Source of the DNA: Pseudomonadota bacterium
GTDB lineage: Bacteria > Myxococcota_A > Polyangia > Polyangiales > Polyangiaceae
NCBI GenBank assembly: GCA_023398955.1
Contig: JAEWRL010000084.1
Span: forward strand, 1-24,567
Direction: 5' to 3'
DNA length: 24,567 bases
Part shown: positions 1-8,117 of the stretch, piece by piece
Layout of the letters: each line of letters starts with the position of its first letter
Numbering within the stretch: position 1 is the first letter of the stretch
Translations under genes and position numbers: made by a program
Notes under the pieces: generated by a model
Database searches by the model: none
The model's input: only the letters and a program-made list of their open reading frames with translations
What the model was told of the DNA's origin: nothing

Positions 1-136
1 GCGCAGGATGCTCGCCAGCTTCATGCAGAAGCTGACGCCTGACGGCTGACACCTGATAGCCTGCCCTCCGGTTGCATTTGGCGTTGCCAGTTCCCCTGTT
101 TGGTTCCGGCTCCGCCGGGTTAGGGGAACGTGCTCT

Positions 137-1741
137 TCAATCGCGCTTGAGCACGGCAAACGCTGGGTTCCCGTGGCGGACTGGTAATCTGTAGTTGACG
201 AGCAACGGGTGCTTGCCGAAGGTCTTCAACACTCGCCCCTGCCCCCGATAAGTCTTCTCGAGCTGGGCGGCTAGCCTCCCCGACTCTGGCCACCGGCGAT
301 CGAAGCCGAACGTGGGCATGAGCACGTATTGCCCCGAGCCATTCTCGAGGATTGCACGCGTCGGACCAGAACGGAAGAAGTCGACGTAAAGGAGACGGTA
401 GCGGCCGCGCAGCGCCAGATCAGAGAGGAAGAGCTGTCTAGGAATGACGAGAGTCGACTTCTCGGGCACATGGGCAAGGATCCAGTCGACCACCTCCACG
501 CGCGATTCCCTGGGCAACGCAAGCTGGTCGGTTATCCGTGCACCGGGCAAGGAAGCCACGAACAGGGCGAAGACGGCGGCAGCGCAGGCCGCAAGCTGCC
601 CAGGACGGCAGTCTCGCTGGAGACAGAGCGGCGTGCGCTCGACGATGATCCGACTCAGGGCGACGGTACCCAGCGCGATCCATGCGGCAAAAAGGAGATA
701 GACCACAAGAAGGTTACGCTGGAAGTTGACCCGCTGGAGCGCGATGAAGCACAAGAGGAGTACGGGAAAGGCGAGCAGGGCGGCGCCGCGGCGGCGCGAA
801 CGGTGGACCACAACTGCTCCGCCCAGAATGCCAAGACCGAAACCCACGGGCGAGAACTCCCTGACTAGCGCACGAACCTGCACCCCGAGGTGCTCCAGGC
901 CAGGTTCTGATGTGAAGCCTGCGTGGCCTCTCCGGTAGTGCTTGAGCTCGGCCGCGATGGCATCCAGGTACCGATCGAGATTGGGAATGAAGTACGGTAC
1001 GGCGACGAGGAATCCGGCAGCGAGAGTGGCCGCGAGGAGCGCCAGGTGTCTGATGCGCTGCCCCCACGCCACTTCGGTCGTGAGCAGAATGGCGAGCGCG
1101 CTGGGCACTACGGCCAAGCCGAACAGGTACTTCGAAGCGACGGCGAGCCCGCAAAGCACGCCCGCAGCCGCCGTACGGCGCGCGCACAAGCGCCCCAGCG
1201 GTTGGGTGAAGAATAGGGCGAGCGACGCGAGCGCACCACAGCTGCCAATAATGTCGACGTTGAGATAGGTCCAGGTGTGGACCCCAATCAGCGGCGAGGT
1301 CATCGCGACGAGCGGCGCCAGGACGAGCACGACCGAGTCATTGGCCAGGCGCGCGACAAGCCAGGATGCAAAGGCGACAGCGAGGGTACCTAGCAGGCAG
1401 AAGAGGCCCCTGGCGACTAGACCACGATTCGATGGTCGATAGGTTGGATAGTACGATACTCTCTCCGGCACCGAGCCAGCGCCGTCGACAGCCGGATCGA
1501 ACACCGCACCGACGGCGAACCCCAGTGCCGACAGATAGATGGGGAGAGATGGATATCCGTAGAAACGCGGCTCCAAACTGCCGGAGCGGACGATGCTGCC
1601 CGCAGCGGTGGTCAGGAATTCTTCATCCATATGACGGACGTACGGACCAGCGCGCAAGATGACAAGGGCGGCTAGCAGTGCGAGCCACCCAGTGGTGCAA
1701 CGCCGATTCACAAATCCCAGCCGCTTATACCGCGGATGCAA
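137..1741 (-). CDS. GT-C family membrane glycosyltransferase (GT39/ArnT-like)
   Basis: This is a polytopic membrane protein of about 534 residues. It resembles GT-C glycosyltransferases of the dolichyl-phosphate-mannose/ArnT type, which move a sugar from a lipid-phosphate donor to an acceptor on the outer side of the cytoplasmic membrane. The first membrane segment (about residues 19-31) is followed by a loop with Asp39-Glu40-Glu41. That is where GT-C enzymes keep their catalytic acidic residues. A Tyr-Gly-Tyr-Pro-Ser-Leu-Pro stretch follows, also typical. Many Leu/Ala-rich segments run to about residue 405, and the last 130 residues look soluble, as in the family. The substrate cannot be told. 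The first codon is TTG (1741); GTG at 1711 is an equally possible start, as neither has a clear ribosome site. The gene stands alone, divergent from the VWA lipoprotein gene. Confidence 0.8.
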   Translation of the reverse strand: MHPRYKRLGFVNRRCTTGWLALLAALVILRAGPYVRHMDEEFLTTAAGSIVRSGSLEPRFYGYPSLPIYLSALGFAVGAVFDPAVDGAGSVPERVSYYPTYRPSNRGLVARGLFCLLGTLAVAFASWLVARLANDSVVLVLAPLVAMTSPLIGVHTWTYLNVDIIGSCGALASLALFFTQPLGRLCARRTAAAGVLCGLAVASKYLFGLAVVPSALAILLTTEVAWGQRIRHLALLAATLAAGFLVAVPYFIPNLDRYLDAIAAELKHYRRGHAGFTSEPGLEHLGVQVRALVREFSPVGFGLGILGGAVVVHRSRRRGAALLAFPVLLLCFIALQRVNFQRNLLVVYLLFAAWIALGTVALSRIIVERTPLCLQRDCRPGQLAACAAAVFALFVASLPGARITDQLALPRESRVEVVDWILAHVPEKSTLVIPRQLFLSDLALRGRYRLLYVDFFRSGPTRAILENGSGQYVLMPTFGFDRRWPESGRLAAQLEKTYRGQGRVLKTFGKHPLLVNYRLPVRHGNPAFAVLKRD

Positions 1742-2214
1742 CCCCTGTCCACCGGCGGCTGATGAGGTGACTTGTCAGAATCCGCCCAGTGGTCGCCCAG
1801 CAGAAGCTATGACTATTCGGGATCGTTAAGAAAGGCATGAGAGAAGGACGACCGGATCAGATAAGACTCCCCTCTACTTGAGTCGCCTCCCACTCACTCA
1901 GCTAGGGCGCAACCCATCGAGACCCCTGGATGAGCTCCGCAGACGCCCCCGTGCCTTGGGCATTCGCCATCATCGGCAGCGGGCCTGCGATGGTAGCGTC
2001 CGGGCCACCAGAGGCCGCGTGAACCGCCGAGGCCGGAGCGCTCCATCAGTTGGCGTGGGCAGCAGGGGAACACCGACCCACCCACGGGGGACCACCCCGA
2101 CCACCCCTCCCGTGCAGGTCCCACCAAACTCAGCGACTGTGCTGGTAGGCCCCCAAAAATCGGTCATGCCATCTTAACGTTACTGTTCACAGGCCGTCGG
2201 TATCCGTTAGCGCT
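1742..2214. other. 473-bp divergent intergenic region, no supported gene
   Basis: This gap separates two divergent genes and must hold both promoters, but I see no convincing -35/-10 pair. Its reading frames are short and low in complexity (Pro/Arg/Gly-rich) and I reject them as genes. A 30-codon frame at 1930-2022 (+) contains a GSGPA stretch reminiscent of an FAD-binding loop, too little to call a remnant. A weak inverted repeat, CACGGG at 2083-2088 with CCCGTG at 2109-2114, is present. No tRNA or IS end is visible. Confidence 0.5.
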
Positions 2215-3990
2215 ATGTCCTACTCCAGCACCGTCTCCTTGGGTTCCCGGTTCTTCCCCTTGATGCTACTGGCTGCAGCAGGTTGTGGTGATGCGCCCCG
2301 CGAGACAGGACGGGTCGCATCGACCACGCAACAGATGCGGGCTGGCGTGGACGAGGCGGGAGATGCTCTTGTCGGCGTCGACGTGCTGGTGACGGATGAG
2401 GCGGGCCTCGGCGTACCCTGTGGGGAGGGCAACGTGGAGGTGGACATCGAGGTGTCTCGGAATGGGATGGCTGGACCCTGGGTGCTCGTCGACCGCACCT
2501 CGGTCGAGAACGCCTGTTCAGAACGAGCGGGCGGGGACCTGGCGCTCGTCTTCGACAACAGCGCCTCCGTGGTCGAGCAGCTCGAGCCGCTGAAGGATGC
2601 CGTTGCCCGCGCCTCGGACCGCATTCTGAGCGACGGTGGCCGCGTCTCTCTCGTGCGAGCGAGCACCGAAGCCAAGGTACTCTCGGCAATAGCGGACGAT
2701 CGGGCCAACCTCGGGGCGGCCATCGAGGCCATGTGGATCTCGAACGGCTGGAGCGCCCTTTGGGACGGCGTGCGCATGGGCAACGAGACCTTCGCGACGG
2801 ACCTACCCGTAGAGGCCGCACCCCGCTTCTCCGACGCGGACGCGTTCTGCTCATCGAACCGCAAGCGCGGGATACTCCTCTTCACCGATGGGCGTGAGAA
2901 CAACTCCGCCCATCAGAAGCTGCGTAGCGACGAGTACCCCGGGGACGGCATCGACACGACCTTCGATGATCTCGTCGAGCTCAAGGTAGGTCCCGAGTCG
3001 ACGCCGATCTACACCGTTGGGCTCGGCGACGAGGTCGACGCGGAAGCCATGCAGGGACTCGCCGACCACACTGGTGGCCGCTACATTCAGCTCGACTCCC
3101 TGGACGACCTGGAGCCCGTGCTGACGTCCGTTTCCGACTATTTCGCCGCCTCGCGCCGCTTCTGCACGGAGATACCGAGCCATCTTTGTGGCGACCTCGA
3201 CGTGCGGGTGACTCATCGCTGGACTGATGGCACCACCGTGACCGAAGGCGTGCAGGAGCAGCACGTCGTCGTGCCTTGCGAGGCGCGTACCCGCAGCCGG
3301 GTCGCCACGATCTTGCTGACCCTAACGGAAACGAGCGCCAGCGACGATGTGATCGACCGCCTCGTGGCCAACACCGTGAACTGGGTCAGCCCCGTGAACG
3401 CGCCCCATGTCCTTTTCCTCCTCGACGATGCCCACCACGGCGAGTTCTCGGATGATCCGGCTCAGCTCTTCCTCCGCTTCACGATGGCTGGCTACGTGGC
3501 GACCTATATGGACGAACCGAAGCATGGCGTGCGTTTGGAGGACATCCAGGGGTATGACGTCGTGTGGTTCAGCAACCCGGGCCACCCCATGGACGACGCG
3601 CAGACCTTCCACGCCCTGCGGCAGTTCGCCGAGGCCGGCGGCGGCGTCGTTCTCCAAGGGGACGACATGTCAGCATCACTGGGCCACTCATTCTCCTTAT
3701 CGCCGATGGGCAAGCTAGAGCACGTCGACAACGGCGTTACCTATTGCGGCAAGAAGACGGACAATGGCCATGGCGATAGGTACGAGGTCACTTTCGGACC
3801 TGGCCCGCACCCCATCTTGGATGGCCTGGAGGGGATAAGCTTCACGTACCCCGACGACATCGATACGACGCGGGTGGCCGACGAGCGCGCCGCGGTTCTC
3901 GCCACGGCAACCGTCCCTTCCACGAGAGAGTCCAAGAAGCAGTGCGCGCCGAAGCCAGTCGTGGTCGCGTATACCCCCGAAGCAGAATGA
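2215..3990 (+). CDS. VWA-domain lipoprotein with C-terminal amidotransferase-like region
   Basis: This predicted lipoprotein has 591 residues. A hydrophobic signal ends in LAAAGC with lipid-bearing Cys24. A VWA domain spans about residues 108-310. It shows a MIDAS signature (D114-x-S116-x-S118), a Trp-Ser-Ala-Leu-Trp-Asp segment near 180 at the usual MIDAS Thr position, and Phe-Thr-Asp-Gly around D225. Such domains bind protein ligands through a metal ion. From about residue 395 a second alpha/beta region begins with HVLFLLDDAHHGEF. It includes GYDVVWFSNPG and GGGVVLQGDD, resembling class I amidotransferase/ThuA-like folds, and it ends abruptly after a strand-like PVVVAY segment. Pfam-like names here are my reading of motifs. 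No strong ribosome site precedes the ATG. It lies alone upstream of the SulP gene, 221 bp away. Ligand and role are unknown. Confidence 0.8.
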   Translation: MSYSSTVSLGSRFFPLMLLAAAGCGDAPRETGRVASTTQQMRAGVDEAGDALVGVDVLVTDEAGLGVPCGEGNVEVDIEVSRNGMAGPWVLVDRTSVENACSERAGGDLALVFDNSASVVEQLEPLKDAVARASDRILSDGGRVSLVRASTEAKVLSAIADDRANLGAAIEAMWISNGWSALWDGVRMGNETFATDLPVEAAPRFSDADAFCSSNRKRGILLFTDGRENNSAHQKLRSDEYPGDGIDTTFDDLVELKVGPESTPIYTVGLGDEVDAEAMQGLADHTGGRYIQLDSLDDLEPVLTSVSDYFAASRRFCTEIPSHLCGDLDVRVTHRWTDGTTVTEGVQEQHVVVPCEARTRSRVATILLTLTETSASDDVIDRLVANTVNWVSPVNAPHVLFLLDDAHHGEFSDDPAQLFLRFTMAGYVATYMDEPKHGVRLEDIQGYDVVWFSNPGHPMDDAQTFHALRQFAEAGGGVVLQGDDMSASLGHSFSLSPMGKLEHVDNGVTYCGKKTDNGHGDRYEVTFGPGPHPILDGLEGISFTYPDDIDTTRVADERAAVLATATVPSTRESKKQCAPKPVVVAYTPEAE

Positions 3991-4211
3991 AGGCGGCGTC
4001 GAGGTAACCGTTCCGGCCGCGCGAGGTGAGCGTTGGCCGGCTTCTCGACTCCCTCCTCACGCCCAAGCCACTGGACAAGTTCGGGCGCCGGGGGTAATGC
4101 CGGCGCGCGGCTGCTGCCGCCCCGGATGCTCCGTGGCCCTCCGTGAACGTCCGTCGTCGTCCATCCTTGCTTCACAGCCCCGCTGGTGGCCACTCGGGCG
4201 CTCGGGCCGCA

Positions 4212-6023
4212 ATGGCAAAGCTCAGTTTCAACGAGATACTCAGCCGCCTTCCCACCTCCTTCACTCCCAAGCTCGTCACCATCCTGCGCGCCGGCTACTC
4301 CCGCGCCCACTTCGCGGACGACGTGCTCGCTGGTATCATCGTGGGCATCGTGGCACTCCCCCTGGGGGTGGCCTTCGGCATCGCATCTGGGGTAACCCCT
4401 GCGCAGGGCCTCTACACGGCCATCGTTGCCGGGTTCCTGATCTCCCTGTTGGGCGGCAGCCGTGTCCAAGTCGGCGGACCCACTGGCGCGTTCGTCGTCC
4501 TAGTGTACGGGATCGTCCAGCGCTACGGGTACGATGGACTCGCGCTGGCGACGCTCCTCGCCGGGATGATACTCGTGGTGGCAGGCCTACTGCGCCTGGG
4601 GGTCATCATCAAGTATGTTCCGTTCCCCGTTACGGTGGGGTTCACCGCCGGCATCGCCGTCATCATCGCCCTGGGTCAGTTTCCCGCGCTCGTGGGTCTT
4701 CAGCTGCAAAGCGACCCCGCAGACGCGATCGAGAAGGTGCTGGCCTACGTTGCCGTCAGCAACACAGCGGCGCCCGTAACGGCTCTCGTCGGGGCTCTTG
4801 CACTCGCGTGCGTGATCGGCTGGCCAAAGCTGACGAATCGCCTCGGCTGGCCGTTCCTTGGCCGTATCCCCGGATCGCTGGTCGCCATCATCGTTACGAC
4901 GGTGCTGGTGCGTACGCTGAACCTGCCGGTACAGAGCATCGGCGACAAATTTGGCGCCATTCCCACTACTCTTCCGTCTCTGCGCGTCCCGCACGTCGAT
5001 TTGGCCCTCGCTCGGGAAATGTTCCAACCGGCCATCGCCATCGCGCTCCTCGCGGGGCTGGAATCATTGCTCTCAGCGGTCGTCGCGGACGGCATGATTG
5101 GAGGTCGACACCGCGCCAACATGGAGCTCGTAGCCCAAGGGGTGGCCAACGCAGCGAGCGCCCTGTTTGGGGGCATCCCGGCGACTGGCGCGATTGCCCG
5201 CACGGCGACGAACATCAAGAACGGTGCCCGCTCACCCGTGGCGGGCATAGTGCACGCGATCGTGCTCGTCCTCATCATCGTGCTCTTTGGGCGCTGGGCT
5301 AGCTTCATTCCCCTGACCACCCTCGCCGCCATCCTGCTTGTCGTCGCTTACAACATGAGCGAGTGGCACTCCTTCCTGAAGCTTTTCCGCGCGCCGCGCA
5401 GCGACCTCGCGATCCTCCTGACGACGTTCACGCTGACCGTGTTGGTGGATCTGACCGTAGCCCTCGAGGCGGGCATCGTGCTGGCAGGCGTCTTCTTCAT
5501 CAAGCGTATGTCGGACGTGAGCGAGATCGGAGTCCTGCATCGAGAGCTCATTCAGGAGCGCGACGACCGTGGCCTCTCGAGCCTCGAGCTCGGAGAGGAG
5601 AACCCCGGCGACGTCCTGCGTCACCTGCCGCGCGGCGTCTTCGTCTTCGAGGTGTTTGGTCCGGTATTCTTCGGCGCCATCGACAAGTTTCGCACCGCTC
5701 TGGCGATCGTCGACCAGCGGCCGAAGGTCATCATCCTGCGCATGCGCCACGTGCTGGCCATCGACTCGACGGGGCTCCACTTCCTGGAAGAGACAATCCA
5801 TCGGTGCCGACGGGAGAGGACCCACCTTCTCCTCTCGGGGGTCCATGTGCAGCCGCTGGCAGCGATGGATCGAGCCCGTCTCCTCGACCTCCTTGGAGAA
5901 GAGAACCTTTGCGGCAGCCTCGAGGAAGCCTTGGAGCGGGCCAGGGTGCTCACCGACAACCCGTCGTCCCCCACCGCCACCTCCAGCCACGGTTCCCTGC
6001 AGCCTCGGTCGTTGCGCGCCTGA
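4212..6023 (+). CDS. SulP family anion transporter with STAS domain
   Basis: This inner-membrane permease of about 603 residues belongs to the SLC26/SulP family, which carries sulfate, bicarbonate or dicarboxylates, usually with proton or sodium coupling. The N-terminal half shows the family core: a Val-Ala-Leu-Pro-Leu-Gly-Val-Ala segment, then GLYTAIVAGF and VGGPTGAF. About 10-12 hydrophobic segments run to residue 435. A cytosolic STAS domain follows (about 474-580), with FFGAID and the helix-capping D518-S-T-G521 that in anti-sigma antagonists carries the phosphorylated Ser. The overall length is normal. I chose ATG 4212 because the protein then begins just before the first conserved segment. 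An in-frame GTG at 4143 would add 23 unconserved residues. There is no good Shine-Dalgarno sequence at either. The substrate cannot be read from sequence. It converges on the oxidoreductase gene 40 bp away. Confidence 0.92.
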   Translation: MAKLSFNEILSRLPTSFTPKLVTILRAGYSRAHFADDVLAGIIVGIVALPLGVAFGIASGVTPAQGLYTAIVAGFLISLLGGSRVQVGGPTGAFVVLVYGIVQRYGYDGLALATLLAGMILVVAGLLRLGVIIKYVPFPVTVGFTAGIAVIIALGQFPALVGLQLQSDPADAIEKVLAYVAVSNTAAPVTALVGALALACVIGWPKLTNRLGWPFLGRIPGSLVAIIVTTVLVRTLNLPVQSIGDKFGAIPTTLPSLRVPHVDLALAREMFQPAIAIALLAGLESLLSAVVADGMIGGRHRANMELVAQGVANAASALFGGIPATGAIARTATNIKNGARSPVAGIVHAIVLVLIIVLFGRWASFIPLTTLAAILLVVAYNMSEWHSFLKLFRAPRSDLAILLTTFTLTVLVDLTVALEAGIVLAGVFFIKRMSDVSEIGVLHRELIQERDDRGLSSLELGEENPGDVLRHLPRGVFVFEVFGPVFFGAIDKFRTALAIVDQRPKVIILRMRHVLAIDSTGLHFLEETIHRCRRERTHLLLSGVHVQPLAAMDRARLLDLLGEENLCGSLEEALERARVLTDNPSSPTATSSHGSLQPRSLRA

Positions 6024-6062
6024 CTCGCGGCAGAGAGGTCCACTCGCCCTTGCCAGCAACTC

Positions 6063-7412
6063 TCACATCATGTGGGCCAGGTCTGACGCCCGCGTCGGGT
6101 ACGCGAAGGTCATCGCTTTCACCTCGCGGGCCGTGAGACCAGCTCGCATCGCGAGAACGAAGAGGTTGATCAGCTCGTCGGCGCCCGGACCAAGGACGTG
6201 CGCCCCGACGATGCGGCCCGAACCCTCCTCCACTATCACCTTGTGCGCGGCACAGACGCCGCCCAGACGCCGCGCGGAATACCAACCACCCGTCTTTGCG
6301 TGGTGCACCTGGACGCGAAGACCCTGCTCCGCCGCCGCGCGCTCGCTCAAGCCCACGGATGCCAGCGGCGGCTGCGTGAAGACGACACTGGGGATGGGGG
6401 GATAGTCGACCCGTCGGTGATTGCCCTCGATCAGATTGGCGGCAACGACTTGCGCTTCCAAACTGGCGACGGGCGTGAGCGGAAGGCCTCCCTTTGCCGC
6501 ATCCCCCGCTGCGTAGACGACCGGGTTGCTGACGCTCTGCAGGAATGGGTTCACGAGGATGCCGCCCTCATCCGCCAGGACGCCAGCGGCCTGCAGATCC
6601 AATTCGGACAGGTTCGGAGCACGTCCCGCGGCGTGGACGACCATTTCGGCTTGGAGCTGGCTCCGCTGTCCACCCGATTCGACGTGAAGCACCAGCCCAT
6701 GCCCGTTCCTCTCCAATGCCACGGCCGTCGTCTCCGTGCGAAGCTCGATACCGAGCAGCCGCGTGCGTTCGGCGAGCAAAGTCACCAGATCTGGGTCGAA
6801 GTGACTCAAGGGCATCTCGCTCTTCTCGACCATCGTCACCTGAGCGCCCGCGAGGACCGCCACGTGCGCCAGCTCGAAGGCAATGTACCCGCTGCCAAGG
6901 AAGAGGATGGTGCGCGGCAGCTGCTCGAGCTCAAGGAAGTCATCGCTTGTCGTCAGGTGCTCGGCGCCTTCAATCGGGAGGGGTACGGGCGCCGCACCCG
7001 TCGCAATGTGAACGTAGCGAGCCTCGATGCGCTGTCCCGCGACGTCCACACTGTGGCTGTCGAGGAAGCGCGCCGTGCCTCTCAGAGCGACGATGCCCGC
7101 CTTTGAATAGCTCTCCTGACGCGCATCCGGGACCGGATCGGTGAAGGTTCGCTTGAAGCGCATGAGCTCGGGCCATCGGATACTCACCTTGCCATCGACC
7201 CCCTTACCCCGGAGGCGACGCGTTGCGTCCACTGCCTCGCTGACCCCGACGAGCACCTTCTTTGGATCGCAACCGCGCAGCTGGCAGGTGCCACCAAAGG
7301 GACGCTCGTCTACGATGGCGACGCTCATGCCTCCTTCGCGGCAGGCCGTGGCGACGCTGGACCCGGCACCCCCGGTGCCCAGTACAAGGAGATCGAACCG
7401 CTGGGTACGCAC
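6063..7412 (-). CDS. FAD-dependent pyridine nucleotide-disulfide oxidoreductase (glutathione reductase/mercuric reductase-like)
   Basis: This flavoprotein has about 449 residues and the class I disulfide-reductase layout. An N-terminal FAD site holds G12-x-G14-G15-x-G17. The redox-active pair Cys43/Cys48 lies in GGTCQLRGCDPKK. The NAD(P)-binding loop is GSGYIAFELA (173-182), and a second FAD motif contains AAGDAA. The C-terminal dimerisation domain ends in F436-A-Y438-P-T. Classical family members have a catalytic His-Pro-Thr at that place, so the acid-base histidine is replaced by Tyr. The enzyme should transfer hydride from NAD(P)H through FAD to the cysteine pair; the final acceptor is unknown. 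The open frame extends upstream to 7646, but the extra residues are Arg-rich and overlap the divergent acetyltransferase gene. GTG at 7412, right before RTQRFDLLVLG, fits the family. Confidence 0.88.
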   Translation of the reverse strand: MRTQRFDLLVLGTGGAGSSVATACREGGMSVAIVDERPFGGTCQLRGCDPKKVLVGVSEAVDATRRLRGKGVDGKVSIRWPELMRFKRTFTDPVPDARQESYSKAGIVALRGTARFLDSHSVDVAGQRIEARYVHIATGAAPVPLPIEGAEHLTTSDDFLELEQLPRTILFLGSGYIAFELAHVAVLAGAQVTMVEKSEMPLSHFDPDLVTLLAERTRLLGIELRTETTAVALERNGHGLVLHVESGGQRSQLQAEMVVHAAGRAPNLSELDLQAAGVLADEGGILVNPFLQSVSNPVVYAAGDAAKGGLPLTPVASLEAQVVAANLIEGNHRRVDYPPIPSVVFTQPPLASVGLSERAAAEQGLRVQVHHAKTGGWYSARRLGGVCAAHKVIVEEGSGRIVGAHVLGPGADELINLFVLAMRAGLTAREVKAMTFAYPTRASDLAHMM

Positions 7413-7522
7413 TGTGAAACCCTTCGCTGCAATATCCGGGCCGGCAGGGACTTCGCCGACGGTGCGGGTCGAGGAGCAACCGACGATTGCCCTCGCCCAT
7501 GCGGCGTGCATGGCTGCGACCC

Positions 7523-8026
7523 ATGACGACTCTGTCCCCACGAGTTCGCGCCGCAGCGCCCGGCGACTGCGCACAGCTAGCAGACATCTACAACCACTAC
7601 ATTCTGGGATCCATCGCCACCTTCGAGGAGGTGCCCGTGGAGCCATCGACGTTCACCGAGCGCCTGCGCGCGTCCGAGAGCGCCGAGCTGCCATGGCTCA
7701 TCGCCGACGAAGGGGACGCGCTCCTCGGCTACGCCTACGCAAGCAAATGGCAGGGCCGTTGCGCGTACCGCTACTCGGTAGAGACTACCGTTTACGTGGC
7801 GGCAGCCTGCAGGTCCCGAGGCATTGGCAGCCTGCTGTACGAGGCGCTGCTCGCGAAGCTGGCCGCCAGCGGCCTGCACGCCGCCATCGCGGGCATTTCA
7901 CTCCCAAATGAGGCTAGCATCCGGCTCCACGAGCGATTCGGGTTCGAGAAGGTGGCGCACTTCCGAGAGGTTGGGTTCAAATATGGAAACTGGATTGATG
8001 TCGGCTACTGGGAGCGCCTGCTTTGA
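7523..8026 (+). CDS. GNAT N-acetyltransferase (phosphinothricin/methionine-sulfoximine acetyltransferase-like)
   Basis: This is a 167-residue cytosolic GNAT enzyme that would move an acetyl group from acetyl-CoA to an amino group. Hallmarks are RAAAPGDCAQLADIYNHYI at the start and the acyl-CoA loop R97-S-R99-G100-I-G102 in motif A. The late segment N-E-A-S-I-R-L-H-E-R-F-G-F-E-K-V follows, then a conserved GFKYGNWIDVGYWE ending. This pattern is that of the Pat/Bar and YncA/MnaT subgroup, which acetylates phosphinothricin, methionine sulfoximine or related amino acids. Whether it gives resistance or acts on normal metabolites cannot be told. ATG 7523 matches the usual family N-terminus; the frame stays open upstream to 7487. 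It is divergent from the flavin oxidoreductase, with 110 bp between starts, so the two may share a control region. Confidence 0.9.
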   Translation: MTTLSPRVRAAAPGDCAQLADIYNHYILGSIATFEEVPVEPSTFTERLRASESAELPWLIADEGDALLGYAYASKWQGRCAYRYSVETTVYVAAACRSRGIGSLLYEALLAKLAASGLHAAIAGISLPNEASIRLHERFGFEKVAHFREVGFKYGNWIDVGYWERLL

Positions 8027-8117
8027 CTGCAGATATGGCGCCAGCGGGGCGCATCGCCACAGTGCCTCCACCCTTCCGCACGCGAGGCTCGCCTGTCCAT
8101 CTTGACACCTGTTGACC

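Noticed and set aside
2..49. Possible end of a plus-strand gene entering the window
   Set aside because: Fifteen codons ending in TGA with no recognisable motif; any high-GC sequence has such a frame at its edge.
31..56. Two near-identical 12-mers (GCTGAC-R-CCTGA) 14 bases apart
   Set aside because: Too short and only two copies; no function or array can be argued.
1930..2022. 30-codon frame with an FAD-loop-like GSGPA stretch
   Set aside because: No flanking homology, no ribosome site and the resemblance covers only a few residues.
4097..5302. 401-codon plus-strand frame overlapping the SulP gene
   Set aside because: Arg/Gly/Pro-rich translation without domains; it is the +1 shadow of the clear SulP coding frame.
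7413..7646. N-terminal extension of the flavin oxidoreductase
   Set aside because: Arg/Cys-rich sequence not matching the family and overlapping the divergent acetyltransferase gene.
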